DNA of 64,000 nucleotides from Alphaproteobacteria bacterium (GTDB lineage: Bacteria; Pseudomonadota; Alphaproteobacteria; Sphingomonadales; Sphingomonadaceae). The notes beneath the pieces were generated by a model, which worked only from the letters and a program-made list of their open reading frames with translations, had not been told where the DNA came from and made no database searches. The DNA lies in assembly GCA_018823325.1 (NCBI GenBank), contig JAHJIJ010000015.1, positions 372,001 to 436,000 on the forward strand. Direction: 5' to 3'. Positions 1 through 7,547 of this stretch are shown piece after piece. Position numbers and translations under genes: made by a program. The first letter of the stretch is position 1. Each line of letters opens with the position of its first letter.

Positions 1-290
1 CAGGTGAGGCTGATGATCCGGCCGCCCAGAATCGTGCTGCCTTCCCCGAACACGTCGGCCCGCATCGGCCTGCGACGCACGATCTCGCCGTCCTCCAGCC
101 GCATCACCCGCAATTCGGATTCCCCGACCTGCCCGGTACTCTCGTAGATAAGGTCGCCATCGACGGTGAGGCCCTGCGTGAAGGCCTTGGTGTCGTGCGG
201 CAGTTCGCGCACGATCTCCCATTTGATCTCCGCCTGCGCCGTCGTCGCCCCGACAAGGAGGACGAGAAAAGCGAGCAGAAGCCGTGTCAC
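1..290 (-). CDS. Glutaminyl-peptide cyclotransferase (glutamine cyclotransferase family), N-terminal part only
   Basis: The gene runs off the left edge, so only the first ~96 codons are visible. The start is a GTG at 290 whose GTGA overlaps the stop of the upstream ygfZ gene, which implies translational coupling. The N-terminus is a signal peptide (MTRLLLAFLVLLVG...TAQA), so the enzyme is exported. After it come FTQGL, LIYESTGQVGES and FGEG, which match the first beta-propeller blades of the plant/bacterial-type glutaminyl cyclase that makes N-terminal pyroglutamate. Family assignment is from these motifs; the active-site part of the protein lies outside the window. Confidence 0.75.
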   Translation of the reverse strand, partial: MTRLLLAFLVLLVGATTAQAEIKWEIVRELPHDTKAFTQGLTVDGDLIYESTGQVGESELRVMRLEDGEIVRRRPMRADVFGEGSTILGGRIISLT

Positions 291-1060
291 TCGGCGTTTG
301 CCGCTATCGCCGCAGCCTGCCACGCCGGCAGGGGCACGTCGCCCAGCGAGTCCACCGGGCGATGATCCACTGCCAGCCCCAGCGCCGGATAAGCGATCCG
401 CAGCCGCGCGGGATCGGATTGCTCGAGCGGCAGCACCACCAGGCGGCGATTCACCTTGTTGCGGTAGTGCATCCGGGCGGTGTTTTCCTGTCCGACATAG
501 CAGCCCTTGCCATAGTCGACGCCGTGCAGTTCCTCGGCATTGCTTTCCAGCCAGAGCGTCTTGTCCTCGCCCAGTTCGGCGACGCCTTCCGGCACGCCTT
601 GCGCGAGCCGGTGCGCACGGAACATCTCGGCGGCATCGCCCTCGCCGGCTGCGGCAAGCCAGCGCCAGCCCAGCGCCGGCAGGCGCGGATCGGCAGAGGC
701 GCCGTCCACGGGATCGGCAGACCAATGCACGGCCAGCCCCTCCTCGGCTGCAACCGTAACCGGCCGGCGCAAGCGATAGAGCATCAGCCGACGGGAGAGC
801 GCCTCGACGCGCGCGGCTTCGCAATCGATCAGCACATCATCGCTGCCCGCCGGGTCCGCCCAGAGAATCATGTCGAACAGCGCCTTGCCCTGCGGCGTGA
901 GCAGCCCGGCATAACGCGGCGCACCGATGGCCAGCCCGGCTACGTCCTGAGTCAGCAGGCCTTGCAGGAAGGCCCGCGCATCGGCGCCGCCCACACGGAT
1001 GACGGATCGATCGCGAAGCGTGGTGGCACAGAGGGTGGTGGGGGGGGTGGTGGCAGGCAT
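287..1060 (-). CDS. ygfZ: YgfZ/GcvT-type folate-binding protein (Fe-S cluster maintenance)
   Basis: The 257-residue product belongs to the YgfZ/CAF17 family, folate-binding proteins related to the glycine-cleavage T protein that help maturation or repair of some Fe-S enzymes. The signature KGCYVGQE, with its redox Cys, lies around residues 175-182, and the N-terminal RGLLTQDV-type motif is seen as ARAFLQGLLTQDV. The start is the ATG at 1060; the frame stays open upstream but that part is not family-like. It diverges from pyrC 49 bp away and overlaps the next gene by four bases. Eight consecutive C residues fall within its first ten codons. Confidence 0.85.
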   Translation of the reverse strand: MPATTPPTTLCATTLRDRSVIRVGGADARAFLQGLLTQDVAGLAIGAPRYAGLLTPQGKALFDMILWADPAGSDDVLIDCEAARVEALSRRLMLYRLRRPVTVAAEEGLAVHWSADPVDGASADPRLPALGWRWLAAAGEGDAAEMFRAHRLAQGVPEGVAELGEDKTLWLESNAEELHGVDYGKGCYVGQENTARMHYRNKVNRRLVVLPLEQSDPARLRIAYPALGLAVDHRPVDSLGDVPLPAWQAAAIAANAE

Positions 1061-1109
1061 CAGCTTTAGGTAGGGGGAGTGGAGCACCAAGCCAAGAGAG
1101 GTTCGCGCG

Positions 1110-2447
1110 ATGGCCCAGACATTCGACCTGCTGCTGAAGGGCGGCACCGTGCATCTCCCCGCCGGCCCCGCGCAAGTGGACGTGGGCGTCAATGGCGGGC
1201 GGATCGCGGCCATCGGCACCAGCCTCGGCGATGGCGGCGAGACGCTCGATTGCACCGGCCTCGACGTGCTGCCGGGCGTGATCGACAGCCAGGTGCATTT
1301 TCGCGAGCCGGGGCTGGAGCACAAGGAAGACCTCGAATCGGGTAGCCGCGCCGCCGTGCTGGGCGGCGTCACCGCCGTGTTCGAGATGCCCAACACCAAT
1401 CCCAACACCGACACCGCCGAGCGCGTGGCCGACAAGCTCAAGCGCGCACACCACCGCATGTGGTGCGACCATGCCTTTTATGTCGGCGCGACCGGCGACA
1501 ATGCCGAGCAGCTTGGCGAGCTGGAGCGCATCCCCGGCACGGCGGGGGTGAAAATCTTCATGGGCGCCTCGACCGGCAGCCTGCTGGTGGCCGAGGATGA
1601 AGCGCTCGCCCGCGTGCTCGCCCATGGCCGCCGCCGCGTCGCGGTGCATTGCGAGGACGAGGCGCGGATGAATGCGCGCAAGGACGAGCGGATCGAGGGC
1701 GATCCGGCCAGCCACCCGGTCTGGCGCGACGATGAAAGCGCGATGATGGCCACGCGCCGCATCGTGAAGCTGGCGCGCGAGGCCAAGCGGCGCATCCATG
1801 TGCTGCACGTCACCACGCCTGCCGAGCTGGAGTTCCTGAGCCAGCACAAGGATGTCGCGACCTGCGAAGTGACGCCCCAGCACCTCACGCTGGCCGCCGA
1901 GGACGCCTATCCGCGCCTTGGCACCTATGCGCAGATGAACCCGCCGATCCGCAGCGCCGCGCACCGCGATGGGCTGTGGCACTGGGTCGGTCAGGGCGTG
2001 CCCGATGTACTCGGTTCCGACCATGCGCCGCACACCAGGGAAGAGAAAGCCAAGACCTACCCAGCCAGCCCGAGCGGCATGCCCGGCGTGCAGACGCTGG
2101 TGCCGCTGCTGCTCGATCATGTCGCCAACGGGCGCCTGACGCTCCAGCGCTTCATCGATCTCACCAGCGCCGGGCCGCAGCGCATCTTCGGCCTCGTCGG
2201 CAAGGGACGGATCGCGACGGGCTATGACGCGGACTTCACCGTCGTCGACCTCAAGGCGCGCTGGACCATGGACGCGGACTGGCTCGCCTCGCGCTGCGAC
2301 TGGTCGCCGTTCGAGGGCATGGCCGTCACCGGTCGCCCGGTCGGCACCATCGTGCGTGGTCACCGGGTGATGTGGGAAAACAGCTTGGCCAATGAAGCAA
2401 TCGGCGAGCCGGTGCGCTTCGAGGCCACCGAATTCCCCGGCCACTGA
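1110..2447 (+). CDS. pyrC: Dihydroorotase (class I type), pyrimidine biosynthesis
   Basis: The 445-residue amidohydrolase-superfamily product would catalyse cyclisation of carbamoyl aspartate to dihydroorotate. Visible metal-site motifs are VHFREPG (residues 62-68), the carboxylated-lysine segment VKIFMGASTG, the histidine of VAVHCEDE, the histidine of HVLHVTTP and the Asp of GSDHAPHT. The canonical DxHxH motif reads DSQVH, so the first metal-binding His is Gln61. AGAGAGG lies just upstream of the ATG. It is followed after 15 bp by mtgA on the same strand. A related cyclic amidohydrolase function is not excluded because of the Gln. Confidence 0.87.
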   Translation: MAQTFDLLLKGGTVHLPAGPAQVDVGVNGGRIAAIGTSLGDGGETLDCTGLDVLPGVIDSQVHFREPGLEHKEDLESGSRAAVLGGVTAVFEMPNTNPNTDTAERVADKLKRAHHRMWCDHAFYVGATGDNAEQLGELERIPGTAGVKIFMGASTGSLLVAEDEALARVLAHGRRRVAVHCEDEARMNARKDERIEGDPASHPVWRDDESAMMATRRIVKLAREAKRRIHVLHVTTPAELEFLSQHKDVATCEVTPQHLTLAAEDAYPRLGTYAQMNPPIRSAAHRDGLWHWVGQGVPDVLGSDHAPHTREEKAKTYPASPSGMPGVQTLVPLLLDHVANGRLTLQRFIDLTSAGPQRIFGLVGKGRIATGYDADFTVVDLKARWTMDADWLASRCDWSPFEGMAVTGRPVGTIVRGHRVMWENSLANEAIGEPVRFEATEFPGH

Positions 2448-2462
2448 GGCAGAGGGGCGGCG

Positions 2463-3215
2463 ATGGCGACAACACGCGGCACGACGCGACGCAGCAGCTC
2501 CCGGCGCAAGGAACTGCGCTTTCCCGGCAATCCCAAGAGCCTGCCCGGCAAGCTGATGCGCTGGCTGCTGATGCTCGTCCTGGCCTTTGTCGGCCTCTCG
2601 CTGCTGCAGGTGCTGGTCTACAAATTCGTGCCCGTGCCGGTGACGATCACCATGCTGATGGACGAGAATGGCATCACGAAGGACTGGACGCCGCTCTCCG
2701 ACATCGATCCCGACATGCCCCGCGCCGCCATCGCGGGCGAGGACGCGAAGTTTTGCCAGCATCATGGTTTCGATGCCGAGGCCATTCGCAAGGCGATGGA
2801 GTATAATGCGCAGGGCGGGCGCATCCGCGGCGGCTCCACGATCAGCCAGCAGACCGCCAAGAATGTGTTCCTCTGGCAGGGCGGCGGCTTCTTCCGCAAG
2901 GGGCTGGAGGCCTGGTACACGGTTCTGATCGAGGCGATCTGGGGCAAGCGCCGGATCATGGAAGTCTATCTCAACGTCGCCGAAACCGGCATCGGCACCT
3001 ATGGCGTGCAGGCCGGGGCGATCCGCTACTTCAACCACGGCGCCGACAAGATGAGCCGCACCGAGGCCGCCCGCATCGCCGCCGTGCTGCCGCTGCCCAA
3101 GAAGCGCGCCGCCATCGCGCCCACCGGCTTCACCCGACGCCATGGCAACAACATCGCCCGCTGGATCGGCAACGTGCGGGCCGAAGGGCTGGATGCCTGT
3201 TTAAAATCGGGTTGA
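2463..3215 (+). CDS. mtgA: Monofunctional biosynthetic peptidoglycan transglycosylase
   Basis: A 250-residue GT51 glycosyltransferase that polymerises lipid II into glycan strands at the periplasmic face of the inner membrane. A basic N-terminus precedes one membrane anchor (about residues 35-57). GT51 motifs follow in order: EDAKFCQHHGFD with the catalytic Glu, RGGSTISQQTAKN, and RRIMEVYLNVAETG. There is no transpeptidase domain, so it is the stand-alone MtgA form. It lies 15 bp after pyrC and may share its transcript, ending at the hairpin at 3328-3365. Confidence 0.93.
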   Translation: MATTRGTTRRSSSRRKELRFPGNPKSLPGKLMRWLLMLVLAFVGLSLLQVLVYKFVPVPVTITMLMDENGITKDWTPLSDIDPDMPRAAIAGEDAKFCQHHGFDAEAIRKAMEYNAQGGRIRGGSTISQQTAKNVFLWQGGGFFRKGLEAWYTVLIEAIWGKRRIMEVYLNVAETGIGTYGVQAGAIRYFNHGADKMSRTEAARIAAVLPLPKKRAAIAPTGFTRRHGNNIARWIGNVRAEGLDACLKSG

Positions 3216-3327
3216 ACCAGGCGGGGCCGACCAGGGGCCTGAGATATTTGCCCGTCCGCCCCACAAGTGCGCCAACCGCTTCAGCAAGCAGTCCATGCCG
3301 CATGGCTCGTAACCACGCTTCGCCAGC

Positions 3328-3365
3328 AAAAAAAGGGCCACACCAATGTGGTGTCGCCCTTTTTG
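3328..3365. terminator. Bidirectional rho-independent terminator
   Basis: AAAAGGGC, a C/C mismatch, ACACCA, loop ATG, TGGTGT, C, GCCCTTTT form a strong hairpin flanked by A and T runs, so it can stop transcription from both sides. It would end the pyrC-mtgA transcript on the plus strand and the small minus-strand ORF at 3416-3490. Confidence 0.85.
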
Positions 3366-3415
3366 TTTGCCGGTGGGTGAGCGGCTCTGCCGCCGTCACC
3401 CGCTGGTCTTTGCGA

Positions 3416-3490
3416 TCAGAGGCCGCCGAACGGAACGGTCATGGCGGCAGCTGCGATATAGGCGGCAAAAATCTTCTTCAGAATGGTCAT
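3416..3490 (-). CDS. Candidate 24-residue hydrophobic small protein
   Basis: An ATG at 3490 opens a 24-codon frame ending in TGA. It has a good Shine-Dalgarno (GGGAG, eight bases before the ATG). The peptide begins MTILKKIFAAYIAAAAM and ends VPFGGL: a two-lysine N-terminus followed by an Ala-rich stretch long enough for a short membrane helix. About 50 bp downstream is the terminator at 3328-3365, and upstream is an AT-rich promoter-like region. I do not recognise a family. The SD, AT-rich leader and terminator argue for a real transcript; coding is plausible but unproven. Confidence 0.4.
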   Translation of the reverse strand: MTILKKIFAAYIAAAAMTVPFGGL

Positions 3491-3636
3491 GTTACGGCTC
3501 CCAGAATTTGGTTGAGCGGGCATCCCGCGCTTCTGGGGTCGATTTGTGTTGCGGCGCAGCAAATTTCAATTGCAAAGGCCAGTTTTCGGTTGCAGAAAAT
3601 GCAATCGTAAACTGGTAAATTCCGCTGAAGACTGAT
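3491..3636 (-). promoter_or_regulatory. AT-rich leader with TTGC/GCAA half-sites, probable promoter of the small ORF
   Basis: This gene-free stretch has a lower GC content than its surroundings. It contains TTGCA-GAAAA-TGCAA (3590-3604), a 5-5-5 inverted repeat, and a second GCAA...TTGC pair at 3559-3573. It lies between the 3' end of the EVE-domain gene and the small ORF, both on the minus strand. I cannot assign a regulator or fix a -35/-10 pair. Confidence 0.3.
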
Positions 3637-4044
3637 CTATGCTTTTGATAATTCAATAATTTTCTTGAACTCTTCATCTGCAACAGGGGAAACTGACAGC
3701 CGCGACTGCCGCACCATTGCCATGTTCGCAAATGCAGGGTCGGCCTTGATTTGCTTGAGCGTCACCGGCTTGGCGAGTTTCTCCACCGGCGCCACTTCCA
3801 CGGCGATCCATTTGCCGGTCTCGTCGGTGCTATCCTGCTCCGCACCGCGCACGATCTCCATGATGCCTACGCATTCAAGGCCGATATTGCTGTGATAGAA
3901 CAGCGCCTGATCGCCGACTTCCATCGTCTTCATGTTGAGTTGCGCGGCATGGTTGCGCACGCCATCCCATTCTGCGCGGCCCTTTTCCACCAGATCGTCC
4001 CAGGAGAACACGTCGGGCTCCGATTTCATCAGCCAGTAGCGCAT
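3637..4044 (-). CDS. EVE domain-containing protein
   Basis: A 135-residue single-domain protein of the EVE/thymocyte nuclear protein 1 family, PUA-like folds thought to bind modified nucleobases. Recognisable segments are the start MRYWLMKSEPDVFSWDDL, WDGVRNHAAQLNMK and the QALFYHSN strand. The ATG at 4044 was chosen because MRYWLMKSEP is the family N-terminus and AGAAAGGA lies upstream; the frame is open further but unlike the family. It diverges from the oxygenase at 4212. The substrate is unknown. Confidence 0.88.
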   Translation of the reverse strand: MRYWLMKSEPDVFSWDDLVEKGRAEWDGVRNHAAQLNMKTMEVGDQALFYHSNIGLECVGIMEIVRGAEQDSTDETGKWIAVEVAPVEKLAKPVTLKQIKADPAFANMAMVRQSRLSVSPVADEEFKKIIELSKA

Positions 4045-4211
4045 GGGCGGATCGATCCTTTCTTGCTGGTCCGGGGCAGGTTCACTGACCGCGCCATTCC
4101 ATGCTCCCCGCCGGGGTGCAAGGGGCTTTCCGGGCGGGTGGCGCGGCAGCGTGACAGGCGCGCCCGGAGCGCTTAGGCAGACGCAAACATCCATTGCCCG
4201 AGTCCCGTGAC

Positions 4212-5159
4212 ATGACGCCATCCGATCCGCTGGGGCAGGTCCCCACTCTCTCGCTTGCCACTCTCTCTGCCGATGATTTTGCCGATGCGATCGGCCGCAG
4301 CTTTCGCGAGTTCGGCTTCGCGATGGTGACGGACCACGGCATGGACCCGGATCTGGTCGCGCGCGGCTGGGCGCTGGCCAAAGCCTTCTTCGCGCTGCCC
4401 GAGCCGGTCAAGCGGACCTATCTCGTTCCCGGCGGCGCCGGCCAGCGCGGCTACACCGCCTTCGGGACGGAGGTCGCCAAGGGCGCCAGCGAGAACGACC
4501 TCAAGGAGTTCTGGCATGTCGGGCGCGAACTGCCGGCCAGTCATCCGCTTGCCGATGACATGCCGCCGAACATCTGGCCGCGCGAGGTCGAGGGCTTCGA
4601 GGAGACTTTCACGGTGCTCTTCGCCGCCTTCGATGCGGTTGGCGCGCGCATTCTCTCCGGCGTCGCGCGCCATCTCGGCCTCGCGCCCGACTGGTTCGAT
4701 GCGAAGATCGACGAAGGCAATTCCATCCTGCGCCTGCTCCATTATCCGCCCGTTTCAGTAGCGGCGCCGGGCATTCGCGCCGGCGCGCATGAGGATATCA
4801 ATCTCATCACCCTGCTGCTCGGCGCGGAGGAAGGCGGCCTTCAACTGCTCACGCGCGAGGGCGAATGGATTCCCGCCACGCCGCCGGCCGGCGCGCTGGT
4901 CATCAATGTGGGCGACATGCTCCAGCGGCTCACCAATCATGTCCTGCCCTCGACCAGCCACCGCGTCGTCAATCCGCCGCCCGAGCGCCGCCATATCCCG
5001 CGCTATTCCATGCCCTTCTTCCTGCATCTGGAGCCGGACGTGATGATCGAGGCGCTGCCGCAATGCGTGAGCGCGGACAATCCGCTGCGCGAACCACCGA
5101 TCAGCGCTCATGACTATCTGCATGAGCGCTTGCGCGAGATTGGTCTGAAAAAGGGCTAG
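4212..5159 (+). CDS. Fe(II)/2-oxoglutarate-dependent dioxygenase, isopenicillin N synthase-like
   Basis: The 315-residue product has the DIOX_N domain (about residues 10-130) followed by the double-stranded beta-helix core. The iron-binding triad is visible as His193-x-Asp195 in AHEDINL and His250 in STSHRV. The 2-oxoglutarate/carboxylate-binding RxS is in PRYSMPFF. The first ATG at 4212 follows the minus-strand EVE gene start with 167 bp between. It stands alone, with a folB-like gene converging on it. The substrate cannot be told from sequence; it is not beta-lactam biosynthesis by context. Confidence 0.83.
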   Translation: MTPSDPLGQVPTLSLATLSADDFADAIGRSFREFGFAMVTDHGMDPDLVARGWALAKAFFALPEPVKRTYLVPGGAGQRGYTAFGTEVAKGASENDLKEFWHVGRELPASHPLADDMPPNIWPREVEGFEETFTVLFAAFDAVGARILSGVARHLGLAPDWFDAKIDEGNSILRLLHYPPVSVAAPGIRAGAHEDINLITLLLGAEEGGLQLLTREGEWIPATPPAGALVINVGDMLQRLTNHVLPSTSHRVVNPPPERRHIPRYSMPFFLHLEPDVMIEALPQCVSADNPLREPPISAHDYLHERLREIGLKKG

Positions 5160-5205
5160 ACCCTGGCTGTACGAACTCACATTCCGTTGCAGCGCCAGCA
5201 GGTAA

Positions 5206-5634
5206 CTATTTCCGCCAGCGCGAAAGCGTGATGCCGATCTTCTCGCCCCGCTCGGAGAGCGCCAGCTTGACGATCTTCACCGTGACATGGCGCGCCTTGC
5301 GGTCCTGCAGGAAGATCGTGTCGATGATGTGATCGGCCACCGCCTCGACCAGCATGAAGTGCTGCCCGCGCGTGATTGCCGTCGTCGCCGCATGCTTGAG
5401 GTCCATATAGTTCTTGGACGTGCTGAGCGGCGTGTTCGGGTCATAATGGTCGCGATGGTCCAGCAGCGCGCGAATGCTGATTCGCAGCGGCTGGGGCAGA
5501 TGCGTCTCTTCGGAGTAGATGCCGGTCAGCACATCCACCTCGAGATCCTCGATTTCGAGCAGCAGCATGTCATCCATAGGATGCATGCCGTTCACCGGAT
5601 TGCCTGGCATTCCCGCCTCGCGTCCCGCCATCAT
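5206..5634 (-). CDS. Dihydroneopterin aldolase family protein (folate biosynthesis)
   Basis: 142 residues, of which the last ~120 resemble FolB (7,8-dihydroneopterin aldolase). Seen are LEVDVLTGIYSEETHLPQPL near the N-terminus of the domain, the LVEAVADHI segment containing the helix with a conserved Glu, and the VTVKIVKL beta strand near the end. FolB enzymes split dihydroneopterin to 6-hydroxymethyl-dihydropterin. The first ~20 residues look non-conserved, so translation may begin at an internal ATG such as that of MDDMLLLE. A FolX-like epimerase is the main alternative. Confidence 0.75.
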   Translation of the reverse strand: MMAGREAGMPGNPVNGMHPMDDMLLLEIEDLEVDVLTGIYSEETHLPQPLRISIRALLDHRDHYDPNTPLSTSKNYMDLKHAATTAITRGQHFMLVEAVADHIIDTIFLQDRKARHVTVKIVKLALSERGEKIGITLSRWRK

Positions 5635-5724
5635 AGCCTCGAATAACCCTTTTCATTTGGGCGTGAAGCGCTAAAGGCCGCCGCCTCGGGCGCTATTGCC
5701 CGCTTGGAAGGCGGACGGCAAGCG

Positions 5725-6291
5725 GTGACACGGATCAGCGAGCTGGCAGGAACCGGAGACGCGGCAGTCGCTGCGCTGCTCGATGCGGCGTTCGGCCCAA
5801 ATCGCCATGGCCGCACGGCTTATCGCATTCGCATCGGCATGGCCTGGTTTACGGACCTCTCCTTTGCGGCGTTCGATTCGCAGGGGCGGCTCGTCGGCAC
5901 GCTGCAAAGCTGGCCGGTCGCGCTGCATGGCGATGATGGCAGCGAGACGCCCCTGATCATGGTTGGCCCGGTCGCCGTGCTGCCGGACATGCAGCGCCAT
6001 GGCACTGGCCGCGCGCTGATGGACCGGCTGATCGAGACCGTTGACACCCACCCCGGCGATCCGCTCATGATGATCGGCGATCCGGAATATTATGGGCGCT
6101 TCTGGGGCTTCACCGCGGATGCCACCGGCGGTTGGCAGGCCCCCGGCCCGGTCGAGCGGCATCGCCTGCTCACCCGCGCAGCGCCCGGGCTGGCGCTGCC
6201 AAAGGCCGGCATGCTCGGCCCGCGCAGCAAGGCGCAGCCGGTCGAGGCTGCTCCCGCCGAGCCACTGACCACCTCCACGCAAGGCGCCTGA
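5725..6291 (+). CDS. GNAT family N-acetyltransferase
   Basis: A 188-residue GNAT-fold protein. The acetyl-CoA-binding motif A is seen as VAVLPDMQRHGTGRALM (Q/R-x-x-G-x-G). A DPEYYGRFWGF segment matches the YhbS-like subgroup, which typically has PEYYxRFGF here. I take GTG 5725 as start because GGAAGGCGG precedes it; a TTG seven codons earlier is the alternative. It is on the plus strand, divergent from the folB-like gene. Substrate unknown. Confidence 0.82.
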   Translation: MTRISELAGTGDAAVAALLDAAFGPNRHGRTAYRIRIGMAWFTDLSFAAFDSQGRLVGTLQSWPVALHGDDGSETPLIMVGPVAVLPDMQRHGTGRALMDRLIETVDTHPGDPLMMIGDPEYYGRFWGFTADATGGWQAPGPVERHRLLTRAAPGLALPKAGMLGPRSKAQPVEAAPAEPLTTSTQGA

Positions 6292-6360
6292 CCCGCCGGC
6301 TTTTCGGGGCTGTGCGAGAGGCCCTTTGCCAAGCCGCCGCACCTTGCCTATCTGCGGGGC

Positions 6361-6927
6361 ATGGCTTTGCCCTCCGATCTCGGTTCCGATCTTCCCATCG
6401 CGGGTATTCCGCAGGATGCCGATCCTGCGCGGCCCTATCCGGTGATGGACTGGTCGCCGACCCGTTGCGGCCAGAGCGCAATGCGAATCGATGCGCTGGG
6501 CCGCTGGTTTCATGAGGGTCGCGAGATTCGCCGGCCCGCGCTGGTCAGCCTTTTCGCCCGCCTGTTGCGCCGTGAGCCGGACGGGCGCCATGTGCTGGTC
6601 ACACCGGTCGAGATGCTCGACATCGAGGTGGAGGATGCGCCGCTCTTCGCCGTGGACATGGCAAGCGACGGGGAGGGTCGCGACCGGACCCTGCGTTTCC
6701 GCATCGGCGCCACAGGCCAATGGGTGACGGCCGATGCCGCTCATCCGCTCAGCATGGAACCGCATGAGGCGGGTGCACGCCCGGCGCTGGGGCTCGACGC
6801 GGGGCTGCGCGCGCGCATCATTCGTCCGGTCTATTATGCGCTGGCCGATCTGGCGATCGGAGAGGGCCATGACCCTGTGGGTCTTTGGAGCGGCGGTGTT
6901 TTCCACGCGCTGGAGGATGCCGCATGA
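6361..6927 (+). CDS. DUF1285 domain-containing protein
   Basis: 188 residues matching the DUF1285 family of unknown function, seen in CGQSAMRIDALGRWFHEG, IRRPALVSLFARLLRR and VTPVEMLDIEVEDAP. It is the first gene of a three-gene operon: its TGA overlaps the ATG of the Nudix hydrolase (ATGA), which in turn overlaps cca. The same arrangement is frequent in alphaproteobacteria, but it does not reveal a function. There is no signal peptide or membrane segment, so it is probably cytoplasmic. Confidence 0.87.
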   Translation: MALPSDLGSDLPIAGIPQDADPARPYPVMDWSPTRCGQSAMRIDALGRWFHEGREIRRPALVSLFARLLRREPDGRHVLVTPVEMLDIEVEDAPLFAVDMASDGEGRDRTLRFRIGATGQWVTADAAHPLSMEPHEAGARPALGLDAGLRARIIRPVYYALADLAIGEGHDPVGLWSGGVFHALEDAA

Positions 6928-7547
6928 TCTGGCGCGATCGGCTGAGCGCAGCGCTCCACACCGAATTCGACGCAGAGCAGGTGCAGGACTTCTTCCTCTA
7001 CAAAGATCGTCCCGTGCCCGCAGGGCCATTCACGCCTGCCGCCGTGCTCATCGCCGTGACCGACCGGCCCGATCCGGGGATGATCTTCACGTTGCGCCAT
7101 GCCGGTCTGCGCGCCCATGCCGGACAGGTCGCCTTTCCCGGCGGTCGGCTCGATCCCGAGGATCGCGACGCGGTGGATGCCGCCCTGCGCGAGGCGCATG
7201 AGGAAATCGCGTTGCCTCGCGAGGCGGTGGAGGTCATTGGCCGCTCCGATCGCTTCCGCACCGGCACCGGTTTCGAGATCGAGCCGATCGTCGGCATCGT
7301 CCCGCCCGATCTCGTCCTGCGGCCCTCCGAGGCCGAGGTGGATGCGATCTTCGAGGTGCCGTTGGATTTCCTGCTCGATCCCGCCAATCGCGCTTACCAT
7401 ACGGTCGATTGGGAGGGCGGCGTGCGCAGCTATTATGAGTTTCTCTGGCAGGAGCATCGCATCTGGGGTGTGACGGCGGCGATGCTGGTCAATCTTGCGA
7501 AGCGCATCGAGGCAGCGGATGCACTTGTCCGTGGGGACCAGCCATGA
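6924..7547 (+). CDS. CoA pyrophosphatase-type Nudix hydrolase
   Basis: A 207-residue Nudix protein. The Nudix box is GGRLDPEDRDAVDAALREAH followed by EEI, with the metal-binding REAHEE core. Immediately before it, LRHAGLRAHAGQVAFPGG matches the NuCoA motif that marks CoA and acyl-CoA pyrophosphatases (NudL/YeaB type). These cleave CoA to phosphopantetheine and 3',5'-ADP. The ATG at 6924 overlaps the DUF1285 stop and the TGA overlaps the cca start, so the three genes are translationally coupled. Confidence 0.88.
   Translation: MIWRDRLSAALHTEFDAEQVQDFFLYKDRPVPAGPFTPAAVLIAVTDRPDPGMIFTLRHAGLRAHAGQVAFPGGRLDPEDRDAVDAALREAHEEIALPREAVEVIGRSDRFRTGTGFEIEPIVGIVPPDLVLRPSEAEVDAIFEVPLDFLLDPANRAYHTVDWEGGVRSYYEFLWQEHRIWGVTAAMLVNLAKRIEAADALVRGDQP

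Noticed and set aside
837..3143. 768-codon minus-strand open frame opposite pyrC and mtgA
   Set aside because: Antisense shadow of two clear enzymes, without SD or motifs.
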